DNA of 64,000 nt. Origin: Amphirosellinia nigrospora. Lineage: Eukaryota > Ascomycota > Sordariomycetes > Xylariales > Xylariaceae. The stretch is taken from the NCBI GenBank assembly GCA_004123355.1, contig SCHM01000002.1, positions 11,319,569-11,383,568 on the forward strand, in the 5' to 3' direction. Below are positions 47,331-59,031 of the stretch, piece after piece (position 1 is the first letter of the stretch; every line of letters begins with the position of its first letter). The notes beneath the pieces were generated by a model. That model was not told where the DNA came from and made no database searches. It worked only from the letters and a program-made list of their open reading frames with translations. The position numbers were made by a program, and so were the translations under genes.

Positions 47331-48856
47331 TCTAATGAGTCCAACCCGCGTGGTCCTGGAAATACAATAACAATTCATTCACTTTAGCATATACAAAATA
47401 AGTGCCAGTGCGATAAATATATCAACGAAGCTGCGGAACATAACACCTGGGCGTTCTAAACCTTATCCGACCCTGAAATAAGCGGTCTACTCATAGCCAG
47501 CGCTTCCCCTCTAACCAGGTATCATGATAGAGAACTGCACACTGTACCGCAACACTACAAAAGCTAAAACGTTGTCAAGTTGAGCAATTGACTATCTGCA
47601 GTTGACTATACGTGTACTGGACTTGTGACAGTACGTGAACAAGTGGGCAAAATGACTAAGGGATGGGACTTGTAAAAACACCAAATATCCCTCGGAGGTC
47701 TCACTTTGTACTTAACACACTCTGTGCGGAGTTTTTTTTTGCGTTCCCTTCGATTAAAGGATTCCCCTTATTTTTATGTGACTGATACTTGAATTGGATG
47801 AGTAATTTGTAGATTACCTCCATTCTAGTGGTCCCAGTCACCCTGGGCCAATTCAGTACTAAACAAGTACTATATTAACCATTTGAACAAAAATACCTAT
47901 GCCACGGACCTCGCAATGGTAGGGTGTAGACATCTGTTGTTGCACGGAGAACCAGTCAAGTCATCTCCGTGGGCTCTATATGATTACCTGACTATATACA
48001 GAGAGTCTCTTTGCCTTGGTTTGATCCGTGTGTCTAGATCCCTGTTTCCTGGCAATCTATATCTATTAGCTTTATGGTTAATGGCCTGGCGATGGTATAG
48101 TGTCACACGGATTCTGGCAAGTGCGCAATACAGTGCCACACAGGGTCCGCACACGGGGTTTGCTAAATATCACCTTGCGAGGCTGAGGCAGTCGTACGAA
48201 GTTATCGTAAGTCTCAGAAGCAGATACCGAGCTGAACTCGAACACCGAGACACTCGCTTCTCTGGCTACACAGGTTTTTAGATCTCGGTCTCGTAGGGGT
48301 CCGCGACTGTAGGAAAGGAGGAGAATTCTGAGCATAAAAAGGGCACGGAATCCTCCCTCCTGGAGAAAGGGAACTTAGATCTATATGGCCCCTTTGGCAC
48401 TATAGTTACTTATTACTCAATCTAAATCCTATCCCAAGCCCTTAATCTAAGCCTCTGTGACATATAGTGTATAAGTATATATCTACTTCACGTTATTAGG
48501 CTTAAACGTTCGATCCCCCTATTGACTATCTTGTTTTGTCACAATGCTGCCCCAGGATAAAAAAGGAACGTGTATATAGCCAGAGATACTGTGGCACAAG
48601 GGACTTTAGACCATTTGCGTGACAACAAGTATCATATCACACCCGTATATGGAGATCCTGACATGTTTTATTCTCGAATTCCCCCCCTTTCTGTTTCTCA
48701 ACTTCTGCTCTTCTTTTACTCTACCTCCCCCATTTTCACCCCCTTTTCTTCTTCTTTAATTCTGTCTAGGATTGTCAATTTAACAAAACACCATACTTAA
48801 AAATTAATCCGAGACACAGCAGGCCGCCCGATCTTGACCCACCGCCTTCCCGACTA
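47331..48856. other. Intergenic region
   Basis: AT-rich with pyrimidine tracts near 48690-48770. An open stretch of about 120 codons (ending 48281) matches no family and is not called. Confidence 0.45.
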
Positions 48857-49512
48857 TCAACACGATTCATCCAACCCCCGCGGCCGAAGGAGATAAACCC
48901 AAAAATACACATCGGGATCCCCAGCCTTCGCCTTCGGGGTGGGTATCTTGCCAACGACCTCGACCTCGAGCGGGAGCTCGTCCAACCGGAACCTCGCGGC
49001 GGAGTAACTGAGCGAGATCCAGACCCCCCGGGCGCCAGACACGCCGCGACCCCGCTTACCATGCTCCGCACCGCTTCCTCGCCGCCGCACGCCACGGCGT
49101 CGGCGGTGCTCTTATCCACCACGAGGTCGAAGCCTGCCGCGCCCGCCTCGCCTACTTCGGAGGACAACGACGACGGCAGCAGTCTCGTGACGTCGGCGAG
49201 GACGTAGCGCATCGCCACGTCCCCGGCGAACACGCGCGCCTCCGTCTCGCGGCCGCGCGCGAGCGCCAGGGGCTCGTAGTCGACGTTGGTCACGTCCGCG
49301 CACCCGCGGCCCGCAGGTGCGTGTGCAGATCGCTCGTGCCGGAGCCGAGGTGCAGGATCCCGCTGCTGCGTTCTTCCCGGCGCCGCCGCCGCCGCCGCCG
49401 TCAGGTACGGCGTTATGAAGGGGAGGAATGTCGCTGACGACGTGAGCCATTCGAAGGACTCCTCGTGCTCGAAGCGCGAGTGCCAGTAGCTCTGCTTTTC
49501 AAAGTCGGCCAT
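48857..49512 (-). CDS. SAM-dependent methyltransferase (METTL13/EEF1A-lysine-methyltransferase-like), with frame breaks
   Basis: Small class I methyltransferase, about 218 residues. N-terminus KQSYWHSRFEHEESFEWL is typical of the METTL13/ECE2-like group. The SAM-binding motif I is GILHLGSGTSDLH, followed by DVTNVDYEPLALARG, then VLADVTRLL and the post-I motif FDLVVDKSTADAVACG. Target is probably a protein lysine, by family only. Frame breaks: near 49370 (before motif I), near 49310 (between GA and RDVTN) and in the run of six C near 49030, after which VWISLSYSAARFRLDELP and the end VYFWVYLLRPRGLDES continue. Start at ATG 49512. The locus is more GC-rich than its surroundings. Confidence 0.82.
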
Positions 49513-50712
49513 TTGGGGGGCGGGGGGATATATGGTGATTTAGTCACCTTGGGTATATAAGAGGTAAGTAGGGAAGTACGAATGTAGGTATTTATTATGT
49601 AAGAAGGGCACGCGAAGACGTGGATTGTAGAATGTTCGCGCTCGTGAATCAACCCGTTGGCGATGCCTGGCGCCGAAGACACCAGGCCGAGCCTCTCGAT
49701 AGATGAAAATGATGTGTTGTGATCGGCAGATGAGAAAAGCGATATCTAGGGTTTCCTTGATGATTAAATTTTGCGAGATTAGCACGGTGGGGCTCCTCTC
49801 CACGGAATGCTACCCTCATCATTTTTCTATCTTTCTATTCAACCAATAACTGCATCTCATGTGTCCTAATTCCTCGTGAGTAGTATTGTCGGTCGTTCAG
49901 CTGGGGCCAAGGTACTAAGGTTAGTTCACGTATTCGTGTCTTGAGTTGAGCGGAACATGGATTGGGTACAAATCATTAGACATGTAGATTGTCTGCATGA
50001 CGTAACAATTGGGACTTTCGCATATCATTGTCACATAGATGAGTTTCGTGCGTTTTGAACAAGATGCGAGATAAAGCCCTGCTTGCTTTTGTAGTTGGTT
50101 TTTAGGAATCTAGCCTAGATGAAATGTGGATTGTTGAGGCCAATCTGCCGACGCATCTTAAACCTTCTCGTTGCCCGATTCTGCAGCATCACATCTCTCA
50201 TTTATATGAGGCTATAATGATCAGCCAGTAGGCGGCTACTAACTGCAGTATAGCATCTGACGGCCATGCCTAAATAAGTCCATTGTCGCTCGGCGTTATT
50301 GACAGTATAGAGACAGAGGTGGTCTTGCACTAAATTAGCGCCTCCTTGATACACGCCGTTGTGTATTATGTAATGTGGAATCGGATGCACGGCCCGAGGT
50401 AGTTGCCCATCAGGAGTTTACGCTAAGAGTAGCCCTGCAACGACTTCGTAGTCGTTTAAGGGGCAGTATAAGTAGCGGTATTAGCTAAGAGCAGCCCACA
50501 ACGACTTCGTAGTAGTTTAAGGGGCATTGTGAGTAGTGGTATCAATGCCCATTTCTGTAGCATTGGTACCATGCCATAAGTAGTGTCTCATGGCCTCTCT
50601 ATATACGCATCCGTACTAATACTAATTAATTAATTTTCTCGTGTAATTGCGAGCTGCCCTGACAAGTGGTGCAGTTAAGTTTCGCCTCCTTTGTCCTCCA
50701 TCTCTGAACCGC
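49513..50712. other. Intergenic region with a 62-bp tandem duplication
   Basis: Promoter of the methyltransferase at its left end. No gene supported. Contains the tandem duplication at 50422-50545. Confidence 0.5.
50422..50545. repeat. 62-bp direct tandem duplication, two copies
   Basis: Copy 1 (50422-50483) and copy 2 (50484-50545) both start GCTAAGAG and share CAACGACTTCGTAGT and GTTTAAGGGGCA blocks with a few substitutions. Each unit carries a small palindrome around CGACTTCGTAGTCG (perfect only in copy 1). Confidence 0.7.
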
Positions 50713-52185
50713 TTAGAATCTATAAGGTATTAGTGCCTTCATCTGGATGTTAAACTAAATATACAAGGTACCTCTGACTTACCGTATCTCATATGAACCG
50801 GCTCTTGTCATATACCGTACCCATTTTACGCTTGGGTAGTTGCTCTTCTCAAACACTTTGAGATAGCGCACTAGAAGCCCGAGCTTGTGAACATGAGAAG
50901 GCTGAAGCTCAGACTAAGGGTGGTCGTGACCAGGCTTTCTGGTTCGTCATACTTGTGAGGTCGGCCTCTGCGCTTAGGACAAACTCACTTTGACCTGTGA
51001 AGCGGCCAATCTTCCAGACAATGTGATTTTCACTGGGCTCGTACTTTGCCTTACCCTGGGTGCAGCGTTCGGTGATGCGAGCCGTGTTCAGGGGCGTGGG
51101 GATGCGGACCACGACGTTGGTGGCGAAGAGCTTGCTGCCAAAATTGGCTTTCAGGCCAATACTATACTCTACCTTGGTCTTGCCTACTTCGTTGACAATG
51201 GCATGCACCTTAAATGGAAGATTAACGTTCTCGGTAGCGCGATAGCGCATAAGATCAAATTCGCCATCGGGGGGGACAAAGGATATGATGCGGTCAGAGT
51301 CAAACTTTCCCAGCTTCACGCACTGGTGAAATTGGCAGTCTTCGAGGGTGACACTCCCGGCGGCGGCCTTGGTGGCCTTGGAGCCTAACCTGTTCCCGCT
51401 GGGCAGCGACTGGAGGCCATCTTGATCCAACAACAGGCGATCGTTGAGCCCGAACTTGCATTCGGGGGTGCCAGAGAGGTAGGCGCGCATGATGATCTGG
51501 CCGGTGACATCGGCTCGCAAGACGGCGCCGGTGGCGGACATGAGCAAGTTGACGTCCTCGATAACGTCGACAAAGGCCTCGTTCTTCCGGTACTTGACGT
51601 CGGCCTTTCTCCACGACAGCGCGCCGGTGGCCTGCATGGTGATCTTGGCCGAATCTTCGGGGGCTCGCTCGGACTTGACGCCCTCGGTGGTGATGTACAT
51701 CTTTAGGGTGTCGGTCTCGGTGTTTTGGGGGTAGCCAAAGTCGATGATCTCTGCGAGACGGCATCGGGTTCAGTTAGCACATGACATAGTACGGGCATCG
51801 AGATAGATGGATGGATAGATGGGTAGATAAGCAGATGGATGATATGTACCGTCGAGCAGCTCGTAGACGAGCACAAAGTTGTTCTTAACAGCCTCCTATC
51901 GAATTTGGCAAAGTACCCCCGCCCCAGCTGGATGAGGCGGTAGAGGAACTCGAAGACGAGGGCGGCATTGGCATTGCTCTTGGTGACGGCGACGAGGTAG
52001 ATGTTCTCATGCTTGACGTGGCTGAAGGTGGTGCTGCCGAGAGTGAGGATGGGCGAGCGGACTTGGGGGTTGGAGATGACTTGGATGCGGAAGACGTCGG
52101 CGAGCCGCGGCCGGCAGTCGTTGCGAAAGGCCCGGAAGATCAGGTTCTCGCCCTTCTGGTTGAAGATGAGGATGCCGGACAGCAT
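50713..52185 (-). CDS. apm4: AP-2 complex subunit mu (clathrin adaptor medium chain)
   Basis: Cargo-binding medium chain of the AP-2 clathrin adaptor at the plasma membrane; about 437 residues, the usual length. Start MLSGILIFNQKGENLIFRAF at 52185, with the N-terminal longin-like part in exon 51851-52185 or so, and the mu-homology domain from GVKSERAPEDSAKITMQATG onward. Introns 51751-51849 (holding a GATG-type microsatellite) and 50720-50782. The last exon encodes only the end of SYEIRF plus stop (50713-50719), as in other AP-2 mu. Missing bases near 51905 (KFD-EEAVKNNF), 50917 (RPPLSLSF) and 50873 (SSGLLVRYLKVF) break the frame. AP-2 rather than AP-1 because of the GGLKSERAPED-like block and the C-terminal SNYPSVKWVRYMTRAGSYE. 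Confidence 0.93.
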
Positions 52186-53931
52186 GGTGCCGAGGTTGGC
52201 CCTTTGGCTTTAGGGCTTGGGCTTGTGTCGTGGGATCAAGATTGGGGGTTGGGGGGAAGCTAGCGCGTGTGAGTGTGCGAAGTCATCGTTGAACCTGTCC
52301 GTCGCCTGCATCACCGCAGGTTCGGCATTCGTTTCCATGGTGGTTTGGATCCCTGTAGCTACAAGTATTGGGGTCACTGAAGCGTTAGTGGGTCCATCAC
52401 CGTTTACAGGTACCTGAATCCCGTCTGAGTTAGCACGCCTGCCCCTGAAGCTTGGCAGCTGCCACTTCGTACCTTACGTCGCACAACTCAACCAAAGTTA
52501 CCTGACCTATAGCGATGACCTAGCATCGCTTCAACAGCCAACCCTGTATCGATTCAATCAATACAAACCTTATCAGCGAAAGAGGCAGAGATCTGCCTAT
52601 AGATCCCTGTTTTCCACATGCGTGCGGAGCACCTCTCTGGCCAAGACGAAGCAATGAGTTTGTTGGTGATATAGTGTATACACACCTTTCTTTTACCATA
52701 AGAAACCAGCGATGCAGTCATCCAGACCTGCAGATCCGGGATCCGGAAAAGGGCACTCCCAATCTACTCAGGTGATGCCGAGACGAGTATGATCTGACAT
52801 ACCTCCAGTACTATTAGGCTGGTATTCCCGAATCTCAATGCTGTACTGCAAAGGGAGGATGTGACTGGGGTCAAAGCCGACGATCTGATCTGATCTGGAT
52901 AATTCATGCTTGTGAGGTCTGTGAAGCCTGTGAGCCGGCCGTCGTGGTCACGACATGCCGCACGATTGGACTTCTTTTCTCTCCGACAAAGCTCCACGGG
53001 ATTCCTAAATAGGACGCTGATGACCATACTTTTGCATGTTTCCCGGTAGTTGGGAGCCAGGTTCCCGGTTGAGAGAGCTTGGAACCCGGCGTCGTGGCAA
53101 CCTCCGCTGACATCTGCCGCTGCATCTGGCCAAGACGGCTGGATCTCTCGGCCGCCTCGAGCGACGATTGCCCCGTTGAGACGTGCTACCCCAGATTTCT
53201 CGGAAGCAACAGCAGCCATCACCGGGAACACCTCGCCACTCGCTCCTTCGTGTGGCTGTAGCGCCTCGCCTTGACCGTACACGTTATACCGCCATGCTCT
53301 AGTCAGACTCTCTAGTATGGCTACTAGCGAGCTTGGTGCATGGGCTTGCGCCCTTGATCTCCGTCGCCCTGCCCGACCTCCCTATTCGGGTCTTGTTTGG
53401 GTGTCGCCTCCGAGAAGCATACCAAACCCGGCTAGAACCCCCCCCTTCCACCTTTCAACGCCCTCGGTCCCGCAACCTTACGGTAGCACCACATCCGCCC
53501 CTCTCAAATCTTAGTCGGCCGACTACTATTCTTATCATAGCTTATCCTCTCATATGCTGGTGCCTGTCACCGCTGCCGAAAACAAGCTAAGTAAGGCTCG
53601 CGATAGCCTCATACCTTCTAGATCGAGTCTGTCGCCCTACCCTCCGGGAATGTCGACCGCGTTTCCGCCCACCTTGTGGGCATTCACCCTCATTTCCCCT
53701 CAGCAAAGCACATGGCTCCCTCGGTAAGCTCGTGCGCTAGCTTTCGATGCATTGCATCTTCCGCTATCCAAGATGGGTCCTTTGAGGTCTTCTTTCCCGT
53801 CTAACCGTACCCTCCGCAGCTAAGAAGGCACCGTCGAGTGTTAATATAAACCCTTCGGTGCCTCCTCCTCTGAGGACGTCTTCAGCACCTGCCAAGCAAG
53901 CTTCCTCGAGCAGACCAGGAAACCAGCCAAC
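52186..53931. promoter_or_regulatory. Divergent region between AP-2 mu and the cellobiohydrolase
   Basis: 1.7 kb holding both promoters. A TATAAA at 53845-53850 lies about 80 bp before the cellulase ATG. A CTGGGG near 52865 matches the CreA consensus but is single and distant. A 172-codon minus-strand open stretch (52764-53282) matches no family and is not called. Confidence 0.4.
53845..53850 (+). promoter_or_regulatory. TATA box of the GH6 gene
   Basis: TATAAA within TTAATATAAACCC, 82 bp upstream of the ATG at 53932, a normal spacing for a highly expressed fungal secreted enzyme. Confidence 0.5.
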
Positions 53932-55525
53932 ATGTCCGCAAAGAGTCTTCTCATCGCCGCCTTGAGCGCCGTTGCTCTAGCTGCCCCTTACGAGGGTTAC
54001 CTTGAAGGGCGCCAGTCTTGCGCCGCCCAATGGTATGGACTATATTACAATTTCATCCATATCCGTGTTTTTCTAACTTGTTGAACAGGGCACAATGTGG
54101 TGGTAACGGATGGACTGGAGCCACCTGCTGCGCCAGCGGTAACAGTTGCGTCAAACAGAACGACTATTACAGGTATATCTTAAATGGAACAGAACAATCA
54201 TGCGATCTATGGCTAACGACTCGTAAAGTCAATGTATACCGGGCTCTGGTGGTGCTACGACGACGACAGCTGCGGGAACGACAACGACGGCCAACCCAAC
54301 CAAGACCACAACCGCCCAGGGTGGCTCCGGAACTGGTGGCAGTTCGCCTGGCAACCCCTTCTCGGGCGTAACTCAATGGGCCAACTCCTACTATGCTGCC
54401 GAGATCAGCGCCTCCGCCGTGCCTGTGCTAGGTGCTGGAGCTGCGGCCGTCGCCAAGGTGCCCACCTTCTTGTGGCTGTAAGTTCTCGTGAACACCATGC
54501 TAGAATAGAAGCACAATGTTAACATGCTGCTAGGGATTCTCGCTCTAAGGTTCCTATGATGGAATCCACACTGAAAGATATCCGCGCTGCGAATGCGAAT
54601 GGTGCTAAGAACGCTGGTATCTTTGTGGTCTACGATCTACCGGACCGTGATTGTTCGGCCGCTGCTTCCAACGGCGAATACTCGGTTGCCAACAACGGCG
54701 TTGCTAACTACAAAGCGTACATTGACGCCATTGTCGCTATTGTCAAGTCTTATTCAGACGTGCCCATCATTTTGGTCATCGGTTAGTACTGCCATAGAGA
54801 TGTCATGTGTATACCTACTTACTGATGCCCCATCAGAGCCCGACTCCCTCGGCAACTTGGTTACCAACTTGAGCGTCCAGAAGTGCGCCAATGCCCAAGC
54901 CGCTTATCTCGAGTGCATAAACTACGCTATCACTCAGCTGAATTTGAAAAACGTCTCAATGTACCTTGATGCTGGCCACGCCGGCTGGCTAGGCTGGCCC
55001 GCTAACCTAGGTCCCGCCGCTCAGTTGTACGGCCAGGTCTACAAGAATGCCGGCTCACCTGCCTCCGTTCGTGGTCTTGCTACCAACGTCGCCAACTACA
55101 ACGCCTGGAAGATCACCGGCGCCTGCCCGTCTTACACTTCGCAAAACGACATCTGCGATGAATCTAGCTACATCCACATGTTGGCTCCTCTGCTTGCGGC
55201 CCAGGGCTTCAACGCCCACTTCATCACCGACACTGGCCGCAGTGGCAAGCAGCCCACTGGACAGGCCATGTGGGGTGACTGGTGCAATGCTAAGGGTACT
55301 GGATTTGGTCTTCGCCCTTCGTCCAACACCGGCGATGACCTCCTCGATGCCTTTGTCTGGGTTAAGCCTGGCGGCGAATGTGACGGTACCAGTGACACCA
55401 GCGCTGCCCGATACGATTACCACTGCGGTCTCGACGATGCCTTGAAACCCGCTCCCGAGGCTGGTTCATGGTTCGAGGCTTACTTCGAGCAGCTTTACAA
55501 GAACGCCAACCCCCCTTTCGCCTAA
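53932..55525 (+). CDS. cbh2: GH6 cellobiohydrolase (exoglucanase II) with N-terminal CBM1
   Basis: Secreted cellulase releasing cellobiose from non-reducing chain ends; 456 residues. Exons 53932-54032, 54089-54172, 54229-54477, 54534-54781 and 54837-55525 splice with no break. Order: signal peptide ([13 protein letters not shown]), a Kex2-like EGR, CBM1 ([19 protein letters not shown], ending SQC), a Thr/Gly-rich linker, then the GH6 barrel. Catalytic region motifs: [11 protein letters not shown] and [13 protein letters not shown] (catalytic Asp), [12 protein letters not shown], and [13 protein letters not shown] near the C-terminus. Intron 4 separates VI from EPD in the active-site motif. 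It differs from the neighbours in being free of frame breaks. Regulation by carbon repression and cellulose inducers is typical of the family. Confidence 0.97.
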
Positions 55526-58195
55526 AAAATGCAGGCTATGATGGATCGGATGATGATTACGACAGGATGAGCGTATGAAGATAGGTCTAGAGGTTCGATG
55601 ATGATGTTCTCGAATTCATTGTATATAGTTATCTACCAGAAACGTATATGACAGTCTATGATAAAGCCAAGCTTTTTCTTATCTTCCACCTCTCTAGGCC
55701 ATGCGCGAAAAACACATGCTAGATTTTACACTATCAAACAAGGTATATCTCTCTCTCGAGTTTAGTGTAAGAATATTGCTATCAAATGCTATATATTATT
55801 GCTGTAACTGGGAACTACCTCGGCAATAAAAGCGGAGCGATTGCACTAACGTACGTTATATCATCCATGGAGGTGTTACGCATCAGGGTTGTTGAAACAA
55901 GAATAAGAACTAATCTATCGCGATTACCCTTATAGTTATAAATATATACATACTTTATCTAGTTCGTATAAAGCAAGTGCGCGCATTATAGGTACTTTGC
56001 GTATTTCTAGTTTATCTTCAAGTTGGCGAGCAGAGAATTGCGACCTCTGATGCATATGCAAGGATTGAAGCTGTCAAAGTGGAGTGGGATATTTCAGCAG
56101 CGATTGGGTGCGGGTATACAGCTAGCAGCGATGAAGCGTCCTGTTGTATGATGGAGATATTTAAAGACATACAGAGAGCTCTTGTGGTCCATTCTGCTGT
56201 TCGAAGAGCAGTTACATACGTACGAATATCTGGAACAGTTTATAACTATTATCGCCATGATGCCTTGTTTTTATAAATTGGGGCTAGAATGTGGATATCG
56301 GAGTTATTTCCTTATTGTATTTCGGTTTTCCACTTAAACATACATCCGGAGTTCGATTTTTTTCTTTATTAAATTGTCGCATTTTATTCTATGGATAGTT
56401 TCACTAAATTTCTACGTAGCTAAGACTATTTAAGGCGAGTAACTGCGAGATTATAGTTACCCAGGGCCAATTCAAGAAGGTATTAATATTAGCATGTCTT
56501 ATAACTAGTAGTTATTTATCCTTTAAAGATGTTAGCTCTTAATCAAGTACTTTATATAATGAGGTAAATTGTAATACTATGTAAACTGATATAGTTATTA
56601 TTCTTGCCATGGACTGGCAAAGGAGCTGATAGTACCGAAGTGGCGCGCCATTCTTGAAGGAGTATGAGGTGGTCAGTACGCTGCCACAGTTTATGCATCA
56701 TGCGCGAAGCGTAACTGGGCTGTGTGCAGATGATCTCTTTGTCCCTGTGGCACTGTGGCTTTGTAATAATGTGGCTTGGGTATTGTCGCTTCATGACAGT
56801 GATAATTAGGAGGCAAGGTTGCTAACTTCCCGTGAGAAAGCCTAGAGTGGCGCATACATGGAAAGTTGAGCGAGCAGCCTTGTTTCCGCTATCGTACTAG
56901 GTTCCAGATAGACCACTCTATGCAGCTTTCAGCTGGTCATTAGAAAAGCCATAAGCTTGACGCCTAGTAAAACTGACCTTGATGGGTATTCTTGGCATGG
57001 TACGGAGTGCGGTAGAAACCATTGTATTCTTTATACTTATCCCTTTCCGCCCGGTCGGTATTGAATAGGATGTATCCCTCAATAAGAGTGGGTACATAAC
57101 TAAATCTACATAAGAAGATTAATATATAGCAACTCTTTGTCTTCATTGCTGAAGGAGGACCAAGCAGGACTAAGCTTCGGTGTAAGCCAGCTTCCGGCTC
57201 GTGCAACACACGGCTGGGCCAGTCTTACAGGGAATAGGATTGTACATACTGGAATTAGTCTGGTCGCAAAACTGTGCTTATGCCAATCTTTTCTTAAGAG
57301 GGAATTGTGGCTGCTTACCTTCTTGAACGACTTGTTCAAACAACCTTAATAGCTACGAGTCATGGCGTAGGATTTAAGGCGGCATGGCTGGGATACTAAA
57401 CGTAGTGCACCCAATGAGCAGTACGAAGGTCGGATATTTAGTATGCAGAGTAATGTGTGGCTTACATGGGCGAATCACTGGCCCTGCAGGGCGCTGCCAT
57501 CCATAAGCACAGCCAAGTAAGCATGGAAAAGCTCAGCAACAAAAGGGCGGCACTGTTTCTTGGTTGCGGTGGCTGTTGCCAACGGAGGGCACTTCGAGGG
57601 TTCATATGACAGGCAGAAAAGTCGGTTGAAATTATGACGAAATGGAGGGCAATGGGCCATGGCTGATGTGTCTGGTGCGAGGCCAGAAACTAACTGACTA
57701 CGAATTGGGCGGCGGCTAAGTGGCCACAAGACATGAATCGTGGGGGTAAGAAGGCTTGGGGTAAATCTGATCAAAATGAGGCTCTCCAAAATGTAGTGGT
57801 GGGCGACTACAACCCTACGAAACTTGGAAAAGTTAACTAGGCCCCTTGTTGCATAATCGAGCGCCCCCGCCATTAGGCCAACATATCATCATTGGGCAAT
57901 CAGAGGGGTAACGCCGTTCTCGACAGTTCACGAGTCTGGGAAGCGGCTCAACCTAGTTCCGTGGGCAGTAGAGGAAGGCAGCCAAGTGGTGCAGCCTGAT
58001 AGTAATAAATTACAGCAACGTCCTGGTGCGCGCCCATTATCAAACCCATATATGGGCTACGGGGCCAGGACGAATAAGCCTGATTGAATGCCTTGCGCTG
58101 CCACCCTCAGACATCGCACGCGCCTCTGCACTTCGGAATTTACCCCGTAACGGATATACTTTCTATTGAGCTTTCAGAGCCTACCTGCCACGACG
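55526..58195. other. Gene-poor region downstream of the cellulase
   Basis: 2.7 kb, AT-rich at 55740-56600, no gene supported on either strand. Several short open stretches match nothing known. Confidence 0.5.
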
Positions 58196-58645
58196 ATGGC
58201 CAATCCCTTTAACCGGAGAGACTCCGGGTTTAGCAAGGCTGAGTATCAGGGCCGCCGACCCAATTTAGCAGATCGACACGGAAGGAATCAAGAACCATAC
58301 CGTGTGCAAGAGAAGATTAGCTCTTACCATGGCCTGCTTGATTGGGAGACTCTGGAGAAATGTTTGAAAATCATCTGGCCAAGCGAGACCAAAAAAACCC
58401 TACAACCCACGATGGTACGTATGTTGATTTAGGTATAATAATAAACGCTAATAAGGTATAGGTTGAGGATAATTGGGTGTTCTCGGCCCCAGAAAGGTTG
58501 ACGGATGTAAGTCGCTCTAGATGTCATAGATTGGACACCTTGTATTGACTGCCTTAATCTCTAGAGACAGAGAGAAGGTATAGCAGAGGTTCGAGATGAG
58601 AAAAGACGCGGGGCGCGGCGTCAGCGATCGGAATCGCCAGAATGA
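58196..58645 (+). CDS. Hypothetical 114-aa protein, three exons
   Basis: Not assigned to a named family. Exons 58196-58414, 58462-58506 and 58565-58645 keep one frame; introns have GTACGT/TATAG and GTAAGT/CTAG borders and a GCTAAT branch in the first. The product is charged, with no signal peptide or membrane segment. A central block EDNWVFSAPERLTD is followed by a very basic tail (DEKRRGARRQRSESPE). I recall similar NWVF-AP-LT segments in unnamed fungal proteins, but cannot check. Small introns with good borders and clean reading support a real gene. It sits about 390 bp before the CorA-like gene on the same strand. Confidence 0.6.
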
Positions 58646-59031
58646 ATGGAACGTCGCGGCAGGGTTGGGTTCCGGAAGTGGCACAATATTAAGAATAGTC
58701 GGCGAAGTACTGTTTGGGTGTGGTCATTTCGGGCGCACTGTGTCGGGGCTGTGGTTTACTACACTTGAATTTGGGGGCCCTTACGACTCAGCTTCGTATT
58801 GGTAGAGATTAGTAGGCAATGCGATACCTCTGCGGCTTTCGTTTGAGACCTTCATCAGCCCCTGCAGAACCGGGCAACGCCTTTTGCCTCGGCTGTGTCT
58901 TTGAATTGACAAGAACCTACCTTACGAACAGCTCAAAAGCATGATATTAAGCATCGTTTTAGGCCGTTCGTTTTTGTTCATCCCACTCTCAAGTAATTAT
59001 CTACCGCCCAAGAAAACAGTACACACTCCCG

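Noticed and set aside
47883-48281. Open stretch of about 120-130 codons, plus strand
   Set aside because: Begins without ATG, no family match; not supported beyond being open.
52764-53282. 172-codon open stretch, minus strand
   Set aside because: No ATG at the start, no family resemblance, lies in the divergent promoter of AP-2 mu and the GH6 gene.
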